A DNA stretch of 64,000 nucleotides. Source: Saprospiraceae bacterium. Lineage in GTDB: Bacteria > Bacteroidota > Bacteroidia > Chitinophagales > Saprospiraceae. Every line of letters begins with the position of its first letter. The first letter of the stretch is position 1. The notes beneath the pieces were generated by a model. It made no database searches. It worked only from the letters and a program-made list of their open reading frames with translations, and had not been told where the DNA came from. Positions 53,501 through 62,576 of this stretch are shown piece by piece. The position numbers were made by a program, and so were the translations under genes. Location of the stretch: assembly GCA_016787525.1 (NCBI GenBank), contig JAEUUP010000143.1, positions 62,001 to 126,000 of the forward strand. Reading direction: 5' to 3'.

Positions 53501-53540
53501 AAATAATAAGTCTTTTTTTTAGCATGTTTAAGTTAGTCAA
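50517..53540 (-). CDS. Hybrid two-component sensor/regulator with AraC output (HTCS-like)
   Basis: 1007 residues. Signal-like N-terminus, TPR-rich periplasmic region (about 60-410), a membrane helix (LLWLAIGFFILLSVILVIFYF, about 425-447), a histidine kinase with phospho-accepting His480 (NVSHELRTPL) and an HATPase domain (DTGRGIHPDDLPHIFNRFY, GIGLSLSSELAKL), a receiver with phospho-acceptor Asp788 (LILSDVMMPVMDG) and a C-terminal AraC domain (about 905-1007). Such proteins sense an envelope signal and switch nearby genes; the T9SS genes downstream are candidates. It is one long polypeptide with all parts intact. Confidence 0.95.
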   Translation of the reverse strand: MTNLNMLKKRLIIFYSNSRFRASIFSRIFIPFITIYGAICSIQSQSLSSLPLVKPDAVAAEQAYKLSPQNSIVPLSQVYQDLANWFRYEPQYNQDSVEFYVEKSVTLLESSSGSINEVITETYLRAASWTLQPKKKLLFLEKAQISSEKTGNNLLKYRVLFNKVNNSWAEYNTSFLAVFNQANALIENETDPSVQAELTLGIGIYYNRNANARQFALSRLFKSLDYYKQKTDAESLKSLSLIYHHLHNRYFVDGQADSAEFYLRKTEELLPQLPALARVRYESLCVTFYKGINKLDQALIHSERTLALIEQYHLVNTPHGLHAVFNAGHIKHINGDYDKAIEYYKQTLAIGDKIDMHSIDIDIWDYLAKVYEKKGDFDKALEAYKEHMAARSIRLDLNYHNATKELEIKYDVSAKEQAIAKQQAERRLLWLAIGFFILLSVILVIFYFRERRNKSIIEAQSAHLQQLDALKTRFFANVSHELRTPLTLMLAPLSTILKSGTLDNRNFTLVRLVRQNAQNLLKLVNEILDLNKLEANKLELKEDKHVVYGLIRRIVANFESSAEMQNLRFTFHYKADQYLQLMLDSDKLEKILNNLLSNAVKFTPTNGNITVNVEEENNYLKITVSDTGRGIHPDDLPHIFNRFYQSSQTDALIEGGTGIGLSLSSELAKLMGGTLTAQSTLGKGSVFVFNLPKKEILGTAKIAEGAEDQVVEVLDDFSTDEMSPSVLTAQMSNNSHRKTILIVEDNKSLREYLTLILEPHYQIKKAENGQIALDLLNKKADIDLILSDVMMPVMDGFQLLSSLKTQDTFCSIPFVMLTARAEMQDKLKALRIGVDDYLIKPFEEDELIARIENLLRNVQFRHVFTKNEEVLGSEHANEVIADDKNDTNTEGEVLIEKPKISVIEMAWLAELEVSVMKNLHDIDYSVERMASDMALSRTQLFRKLKQLAGLSPQQYLQEVRLNHALHLLETQQVDSVKAACYAVGLLQVKHFSQLFQERFGKLPSTYL

Positions 53541-53782
53541 GTTTATATTGGCAATGGCATCTAATCAAAACACTTAGAAGAGAATTACAGCACATAAACC
53601 AAGTTATCGTCAAGCATAGCGAGTGTGATACCCACTCATTTTTTGTTTGTTTTTTGTGGCACTAAGGTAAAAATTTATTCAGTTTTATAATCCTTATCGT
53701 AGATATTTACAAACACATGATTGTTTATTCCATTTTTACTGAGGGGTACTTTCGATAGGATTGACTTCAGAGCCTCAAAACA

Positions 53783-54997
53783 TCAGAATAAATCGCTGGG
53801 ATTCTGGCCAGTCATTTTTTTGAATGCTCGATTGAAAGTTGCTTTTGAGTTAAATCCACATTCAAACGCAATTGCCAATAGCGTAAGGTGTTGGTAATCA
53901 GTAGATTTTGCTTTTTGTTTAAACTCTTCAACGCGATATTGGTTAACAAAATCGTTAAAATTTTTGCTAAAACCACTGTTGATGACTTGTGAAAGAATAG
54001 ACGTATTCGTTTTTAGATTACTCGCTAAATCAGATAAGGTTAGTTCAGGATTGAGATAAGGCTTTTGGGTTGCAAAAAAGGTCAAAACTTTGGTTTTCCA
54101 TGCCTCTAAATCGGTTTCAGTGAGTGTGTTTTTGTTTTTCGTCCCTTCTTTTTCGGTTACAGTATCACTTTCAATTGATAGCGTTATGGGTATCGGGTGT
54201 TCTGTTGAATTATCAGTTTCGATGACAATTGCAGGTGTTTCTTGAGTAAATCGTACAGTTTTCACCCTTGACTGTGCATAACCTGAAATACTCAAATAGT
54301 ATATCAAAAGAGTATCCATAAGGTAGCCCCACCACATCAAAGCGTATAAATCGTTGCCTTTTTTGAGCGATAAATGAACAACCAAAAAATTGGCAATACT
54401 GATGAGTGTTAGGCATAATTTAACAACCAGATAGTTTCGCACCCATGTAAAACTAATACTGTCTGGGTCGGAGAACTCATTCAAAGTCCACTTTTTATAG
54501 TCTTTATAAAGCCTATACGATAGTATAAAATAGTATATCTCGATACCCCAACTGAGCAAAGGATTAATAAAGATTAAAATTGGTTGTTCGCCCCATGTCG
54601 TTACAAATGATTTATTGTTCAAACCAATCAAACCCACAATTAAGTGTTCAACAAAGTAAATCCCATAAGCCGTAAAGTGCCACACATCACGCCGCCATGC
54701 AAAACGCCATTGGTCATTAGTAAGACTTTTTAGGAAAAAATAAATCGTCGGCGGAATGACCAACCAAAAGCCATCCCATGGTAAGTAAGTATAATCTTCC
54801 CACAATGTTTCGATGCCCAACCAGCCGAACATATAAGGTACACCATTGATACTCAATAAAATAAGTGCAAAAGCTAACCAATAGTCGGCGTATCTCTCTT
54901 CACGATACCCCCTCAGTATGAGAAGCGTAGCGAAGAGAAAACCTTGCAGTAAGGTCAAAAGCGGTACGAGTGCGTAGATGCTGATTGAGGAAGGCAT
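53783..54997 (-). CDS. Membrane protein with C-terminal AraC-type DNA-binding domain
   Basis: 404 residues. About seven membrane helices in residues 1-250 (7TM sensor-like), an acidic linker, then an AraC domain (about 305-404, LTLSDLASNLKTNTSILSQVINSGFSKNFNDFVNQYRVEEF and FECGFNSKATFNRAFKKMTGQNPSDLF). A membrane-sensing transcription regulator of Bacteroidota. It lies downstream of the TolC gene in the exporter cluster, which it may regulate. A TACTGAGGGG copy lies behind its stop. Confidence 0.9.
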   Translation of the reverse strand: MPSSISIYALVPLLTLLQGFLFATLLILRGYREERYADYWLAFALILLSINGVPYMFGWLGIETLWEDYTYLPWDGFWLVIPPTIYFFLKSLTNDQWRFAWRRDVWHFTAYGIYFVEHLIVGLIGLNNKSFVTTWGEQPILIFINPLLSWGIEIYYFILSYRLYKDYKKWTLNEFSDPDSISFTWVRNYLVVKLCLTLISIANFLVVHLSLKKGNDLYALMWWGYLMDTLLIYYLSISGYAQSRVKTVRFTQETPAIVIETDNSTEHPIPITLSIESDTVTEKEGTKNKNTLTETDLEAWKTKVLTFFATQKPYLNPELTLSDLASNLKTNTSILSQVINSGFSKNFNDFVNQYRVEEFKQKAKSTDYQHLTLLAIAFECGFNSKATFNRAFKKMTGQNPSDLF

Positions 54998-55093
54998 ACA
55001 GTCTTGAAATATGGCAATAAAAAATAGACTTCATTCAAACAGTCAAAAACAGAGAAGGTTGTGAAACCTTTTGGGTTTTCGGATTTCACCCTG

Positions 55094-56515
55094 CTATTGA
55101 CCGTTGAATCCTAAATAGCCTGTTGCCCACGTCACTGTGGCTTGTGCTATTTTCCATTCCGCCTGCAATTTAGCCATTTTTATTTGTGCCTCTAAAAATT
55201 TTGACTCCCGACTGTTGATAAGGAAAAAAGAGCTTTCACCCAATTGAAAGCGGGTGTTTTCAAGTGTCAAGAGTTTTTCAAAATTCGCAAGTGATTGATT
55301 TTGAATCTGAATTTGAGCTTGCACGTTTTCTAAAGTCCGAAATGCGAGTTGCAATTTATTCTCTAATTCTCTTAGTTTTTGGTCCTGAAAAAGGCGTGTA
55401 TTTTCAATTTTAATATCGGCTAATTGCACATCGGCGCGCTCGGCTCTGAATAAAGTCGAAGTGCTGAACTGAATACCCCATTTGTAATTGTCCGAAAAAA
55501 CATTGTTTATAGCAAAACCATTGCCTAAAAAATTGTAATTGAGGTTGAGTTTAGGCTTTAATTTTTCGCGTTTGAGCCGTTTCTCAATCTCCAATTGTGC
55601 CAATTTAAAATCGTACCCCCTCAGTAATGGATGGGTTTTGGCGATATTTTGTACTAAAAACTGCTTTTGTTCATCCGAAACGGGCGTTATACTGAGGGGT
55701 ATCTCGTTGCTCAGTGTTTGAGGTTTGATGTTGTCAAGGATAGGCGTATTGACCGATGCATTGCCCCACAAAAAATTGTTCAACTTCAAAGTCGCTTCTC
55801 TAAAATCTTGTTGTACTTCGTTGAATTGCAACTGACGGTCTTGCACTTGAGTCCATGACTCCAAAGTATCCATTGCCATGCGGTCGCCTAAGTCAAAGGC
55901 ACTTTTGATACCTACAAAACGTTGCTCTGCAACACTTAATGCTTTTTGAAAAACCAGCAATTGTTGGTAAGAAAAACTCCACTTCCAATACGCAGTGGTG
56001 GCTTCGAGAGCCAAATCATTCAGCACTGCGTTGCGCTCCGATTGATTCAAGCCTTGCGATTGTTGAGCTTTGGCGCGATTGGCACGCCTATCGTCAATCA
56101 TCAAACCTTGTAACAAAGGCATTGACAAACCCAAAACAGCTTGTCCCGCCGTTGGCAATTTTTCCGACGGATTGATAAAATTGCCCTCCGTCGTATTATA
56201 AGCGGCTTTTAGCTCTAAACCATACAAAGCCGTTGGTACTTTCACACCATATTCTCCATAGCCAAAATATTTCTGATTTTTAAAAAACTTTTGCTCATAG
56301 TCGCCAAATGCCTTTGGGTCGAAACCACCTTTTGCACTCAGCAATTCGGCTTCTGCGGTGCGGTTGAGCAAAGCAGCACGCTTGGCTGATGGGTGATTTT
56401 GTTCCACCAATTTCAAGAAATCAGTCAGTGACAGTATGGGTTCTATTGTTTGAGCCACCGCACTTAAACAGCTGATTATCAGCAAATTGAGTATCAATAA
56501 AAATAGTTTTCGCAT
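55094..56515 (-). CDS. TolC family outer membrane efflux protein
   Basis: 473 residues; signal peptide 1-21 (SAVAQ). Two internal OEP repeats with long helical segments (residues about 25-235 and 255-460). It is 81 bases downstream of the HlyD gene, and both follow the ABC gene on the minus strand: a tripartite type I secretion-like exporter. Two motif copies sit close together at 55617 and 55690, encoding LLRGYD and IPLSIT. Confidence 0.93.
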   Translation of the reverse strand: MRKLFLLILNLLIISCLSAVAQTIEPILSLTDFLKLVEQNHPSAKRAALLNRTAEAELLSAKGGFDPKAFGDYEQKFFKNQKYFGYGEYGVKVPTALYGLELKAAYNTTEGNFINPSEKLPTAGQAVLGLSMPLLQGLMIDDRRANRAKAQQSQGLNQSERNAVLNDLALEATTAYWKWSFSYQQLLVFQKALSVAEQRFVGIKSAFDLGDRMAMDTLESWTQVQDRQLQFNEVQQDFREATLKLNNFLWGNASVNTPILDNIKPQTLSNEIPLSITPVSDEQKQFLVQNIAKTHPLLRGYDFKLAQLEIEKRLKREKLKPKLNLNYNFLGNGFAINNVFSDNYKWGIQFSTSTLFRAERADVQLADIKIENTRLFQDQKLRELENKLQLAFRTLENVQAQIQIQNQSLANFEKLLTLENTRFQLGESSFFLINSRESKFLEAQIKMAKLQAEWKIAQATVTWATGYLGFNGQ

Positions 56516-56596
56516 ATAAAATAAAGGTTGTAATCTTTAGTCGTTTTTACATATTTGCCCCTTTTTTACGTCATATACTGAGGGGGTATGGGGCGA

Positions 56597-57949
56597 TTAT
56601 TTTTCCTTCTCTTTTTTAGCTGGCTCTTTGCTAAACTCTTGATAATATTCAGGTGGGAAGCCGTTGAGTTGCCGCCACAGTTCATACCACACAGGCACGT
56701 CTTTGAGCAGCGTAAAACTTTGTGCGCCGCCGCCAGGTCGCAAGGCATTGGGCCAAGCAGGTGCGTCTTTGTCAGGGGCGACGAGTAGTCGAAATTTACC
56801 TTTGGCGTTCGCCACATTGTCAATAGCCACTATACGGCCGCTGTAAGTCCCAATCGAGGCATTGGGCCAGCCCGAAAAGATGAACGCAGGCCAACCGTCG
56901 AAGATGAACCGTACTTGTTTGTTGAGTTGTACAAGCGGCAAATCAATGGGTTCGATGAATACTTCGACAGCTAAATTCATTTTTTCAGGCACAATACTGA
57001 CAATGGCTTCACCCTCTTTCACAGTTTCGCCGATGCCGACACGAGTAGCTTGTGTGATATAGCAATCTTGCGGTGCGATGATGTAATAGAATTTGGCGCG
57101 TGCCGAATAGTTGGCGTACTGGCTTTTGAGTTTGTTGACATTGGCTTCTGCCTCCAGACCATCCGAGATGGTGCTGAAACGTTCGCTTTCGGTCTTAGCG
57201 ATTTTACCTTGATATTCGCTTTCTGCACCCCTCAGTTGAAATTGCAAATTGTCCAATTCTTGCACCGATTGGGCATAGTCATTTTGCGCTTCCACTTGTT
57301 TGGCTTGGGTTTGTTGCACCTTCAAACGCTTGTTTTCAAGGTCAGTCAACGATTTTAGACCTTGTTTGTAGAGTTCTTCTGTCCGATTGGCTTGTATTTT
57401 TTCATTCTCAAAATCCTTTTCAGCTGCTATCATTTTGTTGCGATTGGCTTCGATTTTGAGCTTAGTTTGTTCTATTTTGTTGCGCAATTGGTCTTGTTTG
57501 AACTTTAGTTCTTGTTGCGTTTGAACAATTTGCCGCTTCAAAGCATCAGATTTGGCGGAATAACTCAAGACAGAGTTGGCTTTTGCATACACTTGCGCCT
57601 GAGTGCGTGGCAGCAATTCTGGGTCGAAATAGTCTGTTTTGATTTCTGTGATTTTGACTATTGTATCACCTTTTTTCACCAACTGCCCCTCTCGGACATA
57701 CCACTTCTCAATTTGTCCTGCAATGACGGTATGAATAGTTTGAGGCCTTTGGTCGGGTGACAAGGTTGTCACTACTCCTTTGGCACGGATGTTTTGCGTC
57801 CAAGGAAGGAAAAGTAGCACAACATTGACACAAAAGATTGCCAAAATCCATCGTCTGAACATTGTATGCGCCCTCACTAAGTTCGTTTTTTCAAAAGCAC
57901 GGTATTTGGAGGTATCAACTTTAACTTGATTTTCAGAGATATTGAGCAT
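56597..57949 (-). CDS. HlyD family periplasmic adaptor protein
   Basis: 450 residues. One membrane helix near residues 33-52, a barrel-sandwich hybrid (lipoyl-like) split by a long coiled coil (about 110-270, TKLKIEANRNKMIAAEKDFENEKIQANRTEELY..). The lipoyl half-motifs IEKWYVREGQLVKKGDTIVKI and RVGIGETVKEGEAIVSIVP are visible. It bridges the ABC inner-membrane protein and TolC. Unusually long for an MFP. Confidence 0.93.
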   Translation of the reverse strand: MLNISENQVKVDTSKYRAFEKTNLVRAHTMFRRWILAIFCVNVVLLFLPWTQNIRAKGVVTTLSPDQRPQTIHTVIAGQIEKWYVREGQLVKKGDTIVKITEIKTDYFDPELLPRTQAQVYAKANSVLSYSAKSDALKRQIVQTQQELKFKQDQLRNKIEQTKLKIEANRNKMIAAEKDFENEKIQANRTEELYKQGLKSLTDLENKRLKVQQTQAKQVEAQNDYAQSVQELDNLQFQLRGAESEYQGKIAKTESERFSTISDGLEAEANVNKLKSQYANYSARAKFYYIIAPQDCYITQATRVGIGETVKEGEAIVSIVPEKMNLAVEVFIEPIDLPLVQLNKQVRFIFDGWPAFIFSGWPNASIGTYSGRIVAIDNVANAKGKFRLLVAPDKDAPAWPNALRPGGGAQSFTLLKDVPVWYELWRQLNGFPPEYYQEFSKEPAKKEKEK

Positions 57950-58020
57950 TGTCAGAAATTTTAACAGTAATCATTTTCGGATTGTCATTGAGTGCAATGA
58001 TGGGCACAAAATGACAGCAA

Positions 58021-59769
58021 CTATATTTTGTGGGTCTTAAAAATTCGGTTGTAGTGAACAGATTTTTGAATGTCATCGAAAGTGCCTTGCTCAATGATTT
58101 GACCTTCTTTCATTACAATGACTCGGTCGCAACGAGAAGCCAAAACAGGGTCATCAGTGACAGCAATCAGTGTCCAATTTTGCGATTTATCGGTCAGCAA
58201 ATTGGCGATTCGGAGACGGTCAGTGTATTCTAAATTTGCCATAAGCTCTTCAATAGCAAGCAGTTGTGGTTTATTGAGAATACCTCTGGCTAAGATGATT
58301 TTAGATACAATACTGCGTGGCAAAGTTTTACCCGCAGGTAAGAGTGGTGTATCAAAACCTTTGGGTAGTAGGTTGATAAAGCGCATCAGACCGACCGCTT
58401 CGCACACTTTCACAAGTTCGTCGAACTTGATGTGGGTATAGCCCAAGGTGATGTTTTCGCGCAAAGTACCTTTAAAAATGTCTTCTTGTGCCGAATAATC
58501 GCCAATGGCATTGCGAAGTGAGATTTGGTTAAAGTTGTTTCTTGGTACGCCATTATAGCTCAAAACACCTTTGTAGTCGGACAAAAAACACGAAATAACT
58601 TGCACTAAAGTCGTTTTCCCAGACCCATTGTAGCCTGCAATGCAGACCCGTTCACCAGATTCGATATTCAGATTGATACCCCTCAGTATGGGTTCGTCTG
58701 GATTCTCAAAATGATAGGTTAGGTTTTCAATGTCCAATTTGATACCTTTATCTGTGTTCACTTCATCGAAATCAATGCCCCTTTCAGTTTCAACAGGTAA
58801 ATCAGTGACCATACCTATTTTTTCTATGGCGGTCAAAACATCATAGACTGTATCCATTGTCACAATCATTTTTTCGACCGAACTCAGAGTGAGGATAATG
58901 ATGATTTCTGCTGCTACGAATTGTCCAACATTGATTTCATTGTTGATAACAAGCCAACCACCAAGTGTCAATAGCACAAAAGTTATTAAGGTTTTGAAGG
59001 CGACAATGCTGCCAAATTGTAGCAACAAAATACGGAAGTGACTGCGCTTAGCATCTAAATAATTGCTCACATAAGTATCGGTTTTACTGAGGGGTAGCTC
59101 CGACTTGCCTGCAAGTTTGAAGGTTTGGAGGGTTCGTGCGACCTCTTCGAGCCAATAAGCTACTTCATATTTGTATTTCGACTCTTTGAGGCTGGTTTTC
59201 AGACCTTGAGGCCCTGTCAAACGAAAAATGATGATCAGTAAAACCAATAAAACCAGTCCGAAGAAGATAAATAATGGATGATAGAACGACAAAAGCAACA
59301 AGCCGAAAATGATTTGCATGACTGCCGTTGATAGGTCAATTAGCAGTTTTGGTAAACCTTTTTGCAAAGTCAATGTGTCAAAAAAACGGTTGACAACCTC
59401 TGGCAAATATTCTCCACGTGCTGCTTCTATGTGCAAATTGGGTAGCCTTTTGGCAAAATCGAATGAAACGCGAGTAAATAAACGCCTTTGTAGCGTTTCG
59501 CTGACCGTCATTTGCATCACAATTAGAATACCAGCAAACAAAGTGCCTAAAGTCACACCAACTATCAACAGCCACCACGAAGACGAAACCGCACCACCTT
59601 GTATGATATTGAGTATCGCTTGAATACCCAATGGCAATGATAAATTGATAAGTCCTGCGAAAATCGCATAAACATAGATATAGCCAATCTCTTTACGGTC
59701 TTCGTGTAGTAACCGAAGGAATCTTTGGAAAGGTGTAAGTGATACCTGATTAAATTTATTGTTGCTCAA
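58021..59769 (-). CDS. ABC exporter permease-ATPase with degenerate nucleotide-binding motifs
   Basis: 582 residues: six-helix membrane domain (about 15-315) and one ATPase domain (about 340-575). Walker A is intact (GYNGSGKTT). The LSGGQ signature is replaced by LPRSIVSKIILARGI, and Walker B reads LLAIEELMANLE instead of hhhhDE, so the conserved Asp is Glu. The H-loop is also not obvious (LIAVTDDPVLASR). It lacks a C39 peptidase domain. It may therefore be a slow ATPase or rely on a partner, or belong to a Bacteroidota branch in which these changes are normal. Two motif copies encode LPLSK and ILRG. Confidence 0.88.
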   Translation of the reverse strand: MSNNKFNQVSLTPFQRFLRLLHEDRKEIGYIYVYAIFAGLINLSLPLGIQAILNIIQGGAVSSSWWLLIVGVTLGTLFAGILIVMQMTVSETLQRRLFTRVSFDFAKRLPNLHIEAARGEYLPEVVNRFFDTLTLQKGLPKLLIDLSTAVMQIIFGLLLLSFYHPLFIFFGLVLLVLLIIIFRLTGPQGLKTSLKESKYKYEVAYWLEEVARTLQTFKLAGKSELPLSKTDTYVSNYLDAKRSHFRILLLQFGSIVAFKTLITFVLLTLGGWLVINNEINVGQFVAAEIIIILTLSSVEKMIVTMDTVYDVLTAIEKIGMVTDLPVETERGIDFDEVNTDKGIKLDIENLTYHFENPDEPILRGINLNIESGERVCIAGYNGSGKTTLVQVISCFLSDYKGVLSYNGVPRNNFNQISLRNAIGDYSAQEDIFKGTLRENITLGYTHIKFDELVKVCEAVGLMRFINLLPKGFDTPLLPAGKTLPRSIVSKIILARGILNKPQLLAIEELMANLEYTDRLRIANLLTDKSQNWTLIAVTDDPVLASRCDRVIVMKEGQIIEQGTFDDIQKSVHYNRIFKTHKI

Positions 59770-59792
59770 ACTATCTGACGTTTTTGTTAAGA

Positions 59793-59925
59793 AACTGTAT
59801 TAAAACCTAAAAATTCTATCTCTGACTGTTCTCTACTCTGCTCGAAAAGCGTGCATTGGAAGAGAATTTATAGAGCAGAAAAACGGTCATTAATGGCTGT
59901 TTTAAGTTTTAAAACAGTTCCTACG
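59793..59925. repeat. Palindrome-type repeat with GAAACTGTTTT arms
   Basis: GAAACTGTATTAAAACCTAAA at the left faces the complement of GGAACTGTTTTAAAACTTAAA at the right. The interior GACTGTTCTC..TCTGCTCGAAAAGCGTGC recalls the framework of the 6059 and 10676 elements. The spacer 59770-60203 holds this repeat, a CCCCTCAGTA copy (60114) and a -7-like TACCTTTG (60148-60155). Confidence 0.6.
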
Positions 59926-60203
59926 TGAATGAAATCATGATTATAAACAACCGAAATTGAAAATAAGTTTACAAAAATAGATTTTTTATTACCAAAAATG
60001 AAAGTAATACTTTCAAAATAGTAAGCAAATTACCTTAAATACAAATTGCTTTTAATTTTAGCTTAAAAAATTACTTATCTAACCTTAAAATAACGCTCTT
60101 TGTATAAAAAAGCCCCCTCAGTAAAACAAGATGTTTCATTTTCAACCTACCTTTGACCTCATCTAAAATCTAAACAACTCAATAGAAAAATCAACTCATT
60201 GTC

Positions 60204-62423
60204 ATGAAGAAGTTCCTTTTCATCTGCTTTATATATATTCCTACCTTTGTTTTTAGCCAAAAAGACAGCTTAGGTGAGCAACGACAAAACCATCTTGACT
60301 TCCAAATCAAAATAAAAAAAGCCGAAACGCCTATTACTATTGATGGTGTATTAGAAGAAAAAGATTGGTCGAATGCGGATGTAGCAAAGAATTTTTGGCG
60401 TAAATATCCCGACAACAGAGAACGTGCCGCGACTAAAACTGAAGCCCGATTAACCTATGATGCGCATTTTCTTTATATTGGTTTCATTTGCTATGATTCG
60501 ACGGACAAACACATTATACCTACTCTGAAAAGAGATATTGACTATTTCGACGGAGACGGTATAGCCGTTTTACTCGACCCTATCAACCGTCAATCGAATG
60601 CGTATTTGTTTGGTTCAAGTCCGTTGGGCGTGCAGAGCGAAACCGACGTGCAGTCGTTCGGTGACTTGACTTTTTCATGGGATACCAAATGGTTTAATGC
60701 GGTCAAACAATATCCTGACCGTTGGACAGTGGAAATAGCAATTCCTTTCAAATCGCTGCGCTACGAAGCAGGAAAGCAAGAATGGGGCATCAATTTCATC
60801 AGAAATGATATAAAACATGGGCAATATCACACATGGGCGCGCGTTCCGATGCAGTATCAAGGTACTCAGTTGGGTTTTTATGGCACGTTGGTTTGGGATG
60901 CACCACCGCCAGTAGAGAAAAGTAACGTTGCATTGATTCCTTATATATTGGCTGGTGCTGCCAACGATTTTGAAGTAAGCGAAAAAACGGATAAGGTACT
61001 GAGGGGGGGCTTGGATGCCAAAATCGCACTCAATTCGCAACTCAATTTGGATGCTACTATTAATCCTGACTTCTCACAAGTAGATGTAGATGTGCAGCAA
61101 ACGAATTTGACACGATTCAGTTTGTTTTTTCCTGAGAGGCGCATTTTTTTTCTAGAAAATAACGATGTTTTGTCCGAGTTGGGTAGCCCACCTGCCAATC
61201 GTCCTTTTTTCTCTCGTCGCATTGGCTTAGATGCCGACGGACAGCGTGTGCCGATTCAATATGGTGTGCGTTTGAGCGGAAACCTAAATAAAACATTGCG
61301 TATCAATGCATTAAACATCCAAACTGCTGCAACAAATGGGCAAGGCGCATACAATTATTCGGCAGCAGCTATGCAACAGGCTTTGGTAGGTCGTTCGTTT
61401 TTTAAAGTAGGTCTGTTGAATCGGCAAGGTGTTGAAGACGGTTTTAAGTTTTCAAAAACAGACTATAAACGCGATATATCCACCGAGTTTTCATTTACCT
61501 CCAAAAACAATCGGTGGGATGCTTGGCTCTTGTTGCATCATTCGTTGCAACACAATATAAAGAATGATAATAATTATCTTGAAGGTGGCTTTTGGTATCA
61601 CAACGAAAAATGGCAGTTTTTGAACCAAACAACTACTGTTGGATCGAACTATGCAACAGGTATGGAGTTTTTTCAGCGCATTGAGAACTATGATGCTTTG
61701 CTTGATACAACTTTTCGTATTGGTTATAAACAAAACTTTTCGATGTTTTACTACAATTATGTCCCTAAAAACAGCCAAACCATCAATAACAATGAGACTC
61801 AGGTTTTTTTACAATTGATACTCAACCCAAATAACTCATTGAATGACAGATATTTTCACATAGAAAACAATACACAATTTAAAAACACTTCGACTATTTC
61901 GGTGCAGTTGGACAATGATGATAATCGGTTGCCTGTGCATACGGCTTTTACGGACGATACGCCTTTACCACCCGATAAATATATCTATACGTTTGGCACT
62001 GTTGCCTACAACAGCGACAAACGTAAGAAGTTTTTGTTGGCATCAAAATTCACTTTTGGTGAGTTTTACAACGGTAAACAATTGGGTATGAGTTTAGGGT
62101 TTACTTTCAGAAAAACACCCATTGGGGTTTTTAGTCTATTGTTTGAACGCTATGATCTGCAGTTTCCTGCGCCTTACAATCGCTCACTTTTGTACCTTAT
62201 AAATTCAAAAACCGAGTTAAGTTTTACGAAAAATTTGATTTGGACAACTTTTTTACAATACAACACACAAGCTAACAATTTCAATGTCAACAGCCGTTTG
62301 CAATGGCGTTATAAACCGATGTCAGATTTGTTCATCGTTTTTACGGACAATCATGGCACTTTGCCTTTTGTGAGAAAAAATCGAGCATTGGTTTTGAAGA
62401 TGAATTATTGGTTTAACCTATAG
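60204..62423 (+). CDS. DUF5916 outer-membrane protein with carbohydrate-binding family 9-like domain
   Basis: 739 residues; signal peptide about 1-18 (FVFSQ). The CBM9-like domain is about residues 30-215 (PITIDGVLEEKDWSNADVAKNF, YDAHFLYIGFICYDS). The remaining beta-rich region (about 230-739) is the DUF5916 outer-membrane barrel: LNLDATINPDFSQVDVDVQQ and ERRIFFLENNDVL are hallmarks. The role is unknown but it is envelope located. The ATG choice is supported by the signal peptide. One motif copy encodes VLRGG. Confidence 0.9.
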   Translation: MKKFLFICFIYIPTFVFSQKDSLGEQRQNHLDFQIKIKKAETPITIDGVLEEKDWSNADVAKNFWRKYPDNRERAATKTEARLTYDAHFLYIGFICYDSTDKHIIPTLKRDIDYFDGDGIAVLLDPINRQSNAYLFGSSPLGVQSETDVQSFGDLTFSWDTKWFNAVKQYPDRWTVEIAIPFKSLRYEAGKQEWGINFIRNDIKHGQYHTWARVPMQYQGTQLGFYGTLVWDAPPPVEKSNVALIPYILAGAANDFEVSEKTDKVLRGGLDAKIALNSQLNLDATINPDFSQVDVDVQQTNLTRFSLFFPERRIFFLENNDVLSELGSPPANRPFFSRRIGLDADGQRVPIQYGVRLSGNLNKTLRINALNIQTAATNGQGAYNYSAAAMQQALVGRSFFKVGLLNRQGVEDGFKFSKTDYKRDISTEFSFTSKNNRWDAWLLLHHSLQHNIKNDNNYLEGGFWYHNEKWQFLNQTTTVGSNYATGMEFFQRIENYDALLDTTFRIGYKQNFSMFYYNYVPKNSQTINNNETQVFLQLILNPNNSLNDRYFHIENNTQFKNTSTISVQLDNDDNRLPVHTAFTDDTPLPPDKYIYTFGTVAYNSDKRKKFLLASKFTFGEFYNGKQLGMSLGFTFRKTPIGVFSLLFERYDLQFPAPYNRSLLYLINSKTELSFTKNLIWTTFLQYNTQANNFNVNSRLQWRYKPMSDLFIVFTDNHGTLPFVRKNRALVLKMNYWFNL

Positions 62424-62576
62424 AACTATATTTTTCTCAAATTTTTATTTGGTAAATGAATGAATAATTAAAACGAAAGTCTAAATTTACCGCAAGAACC
62501 TTTCGTGTACTGAGGGGTTGCTTTGTTAGAATGTAGAGAACCAATTTTCAAGAAATCAAGCAAAAAGTAAGCGTTT

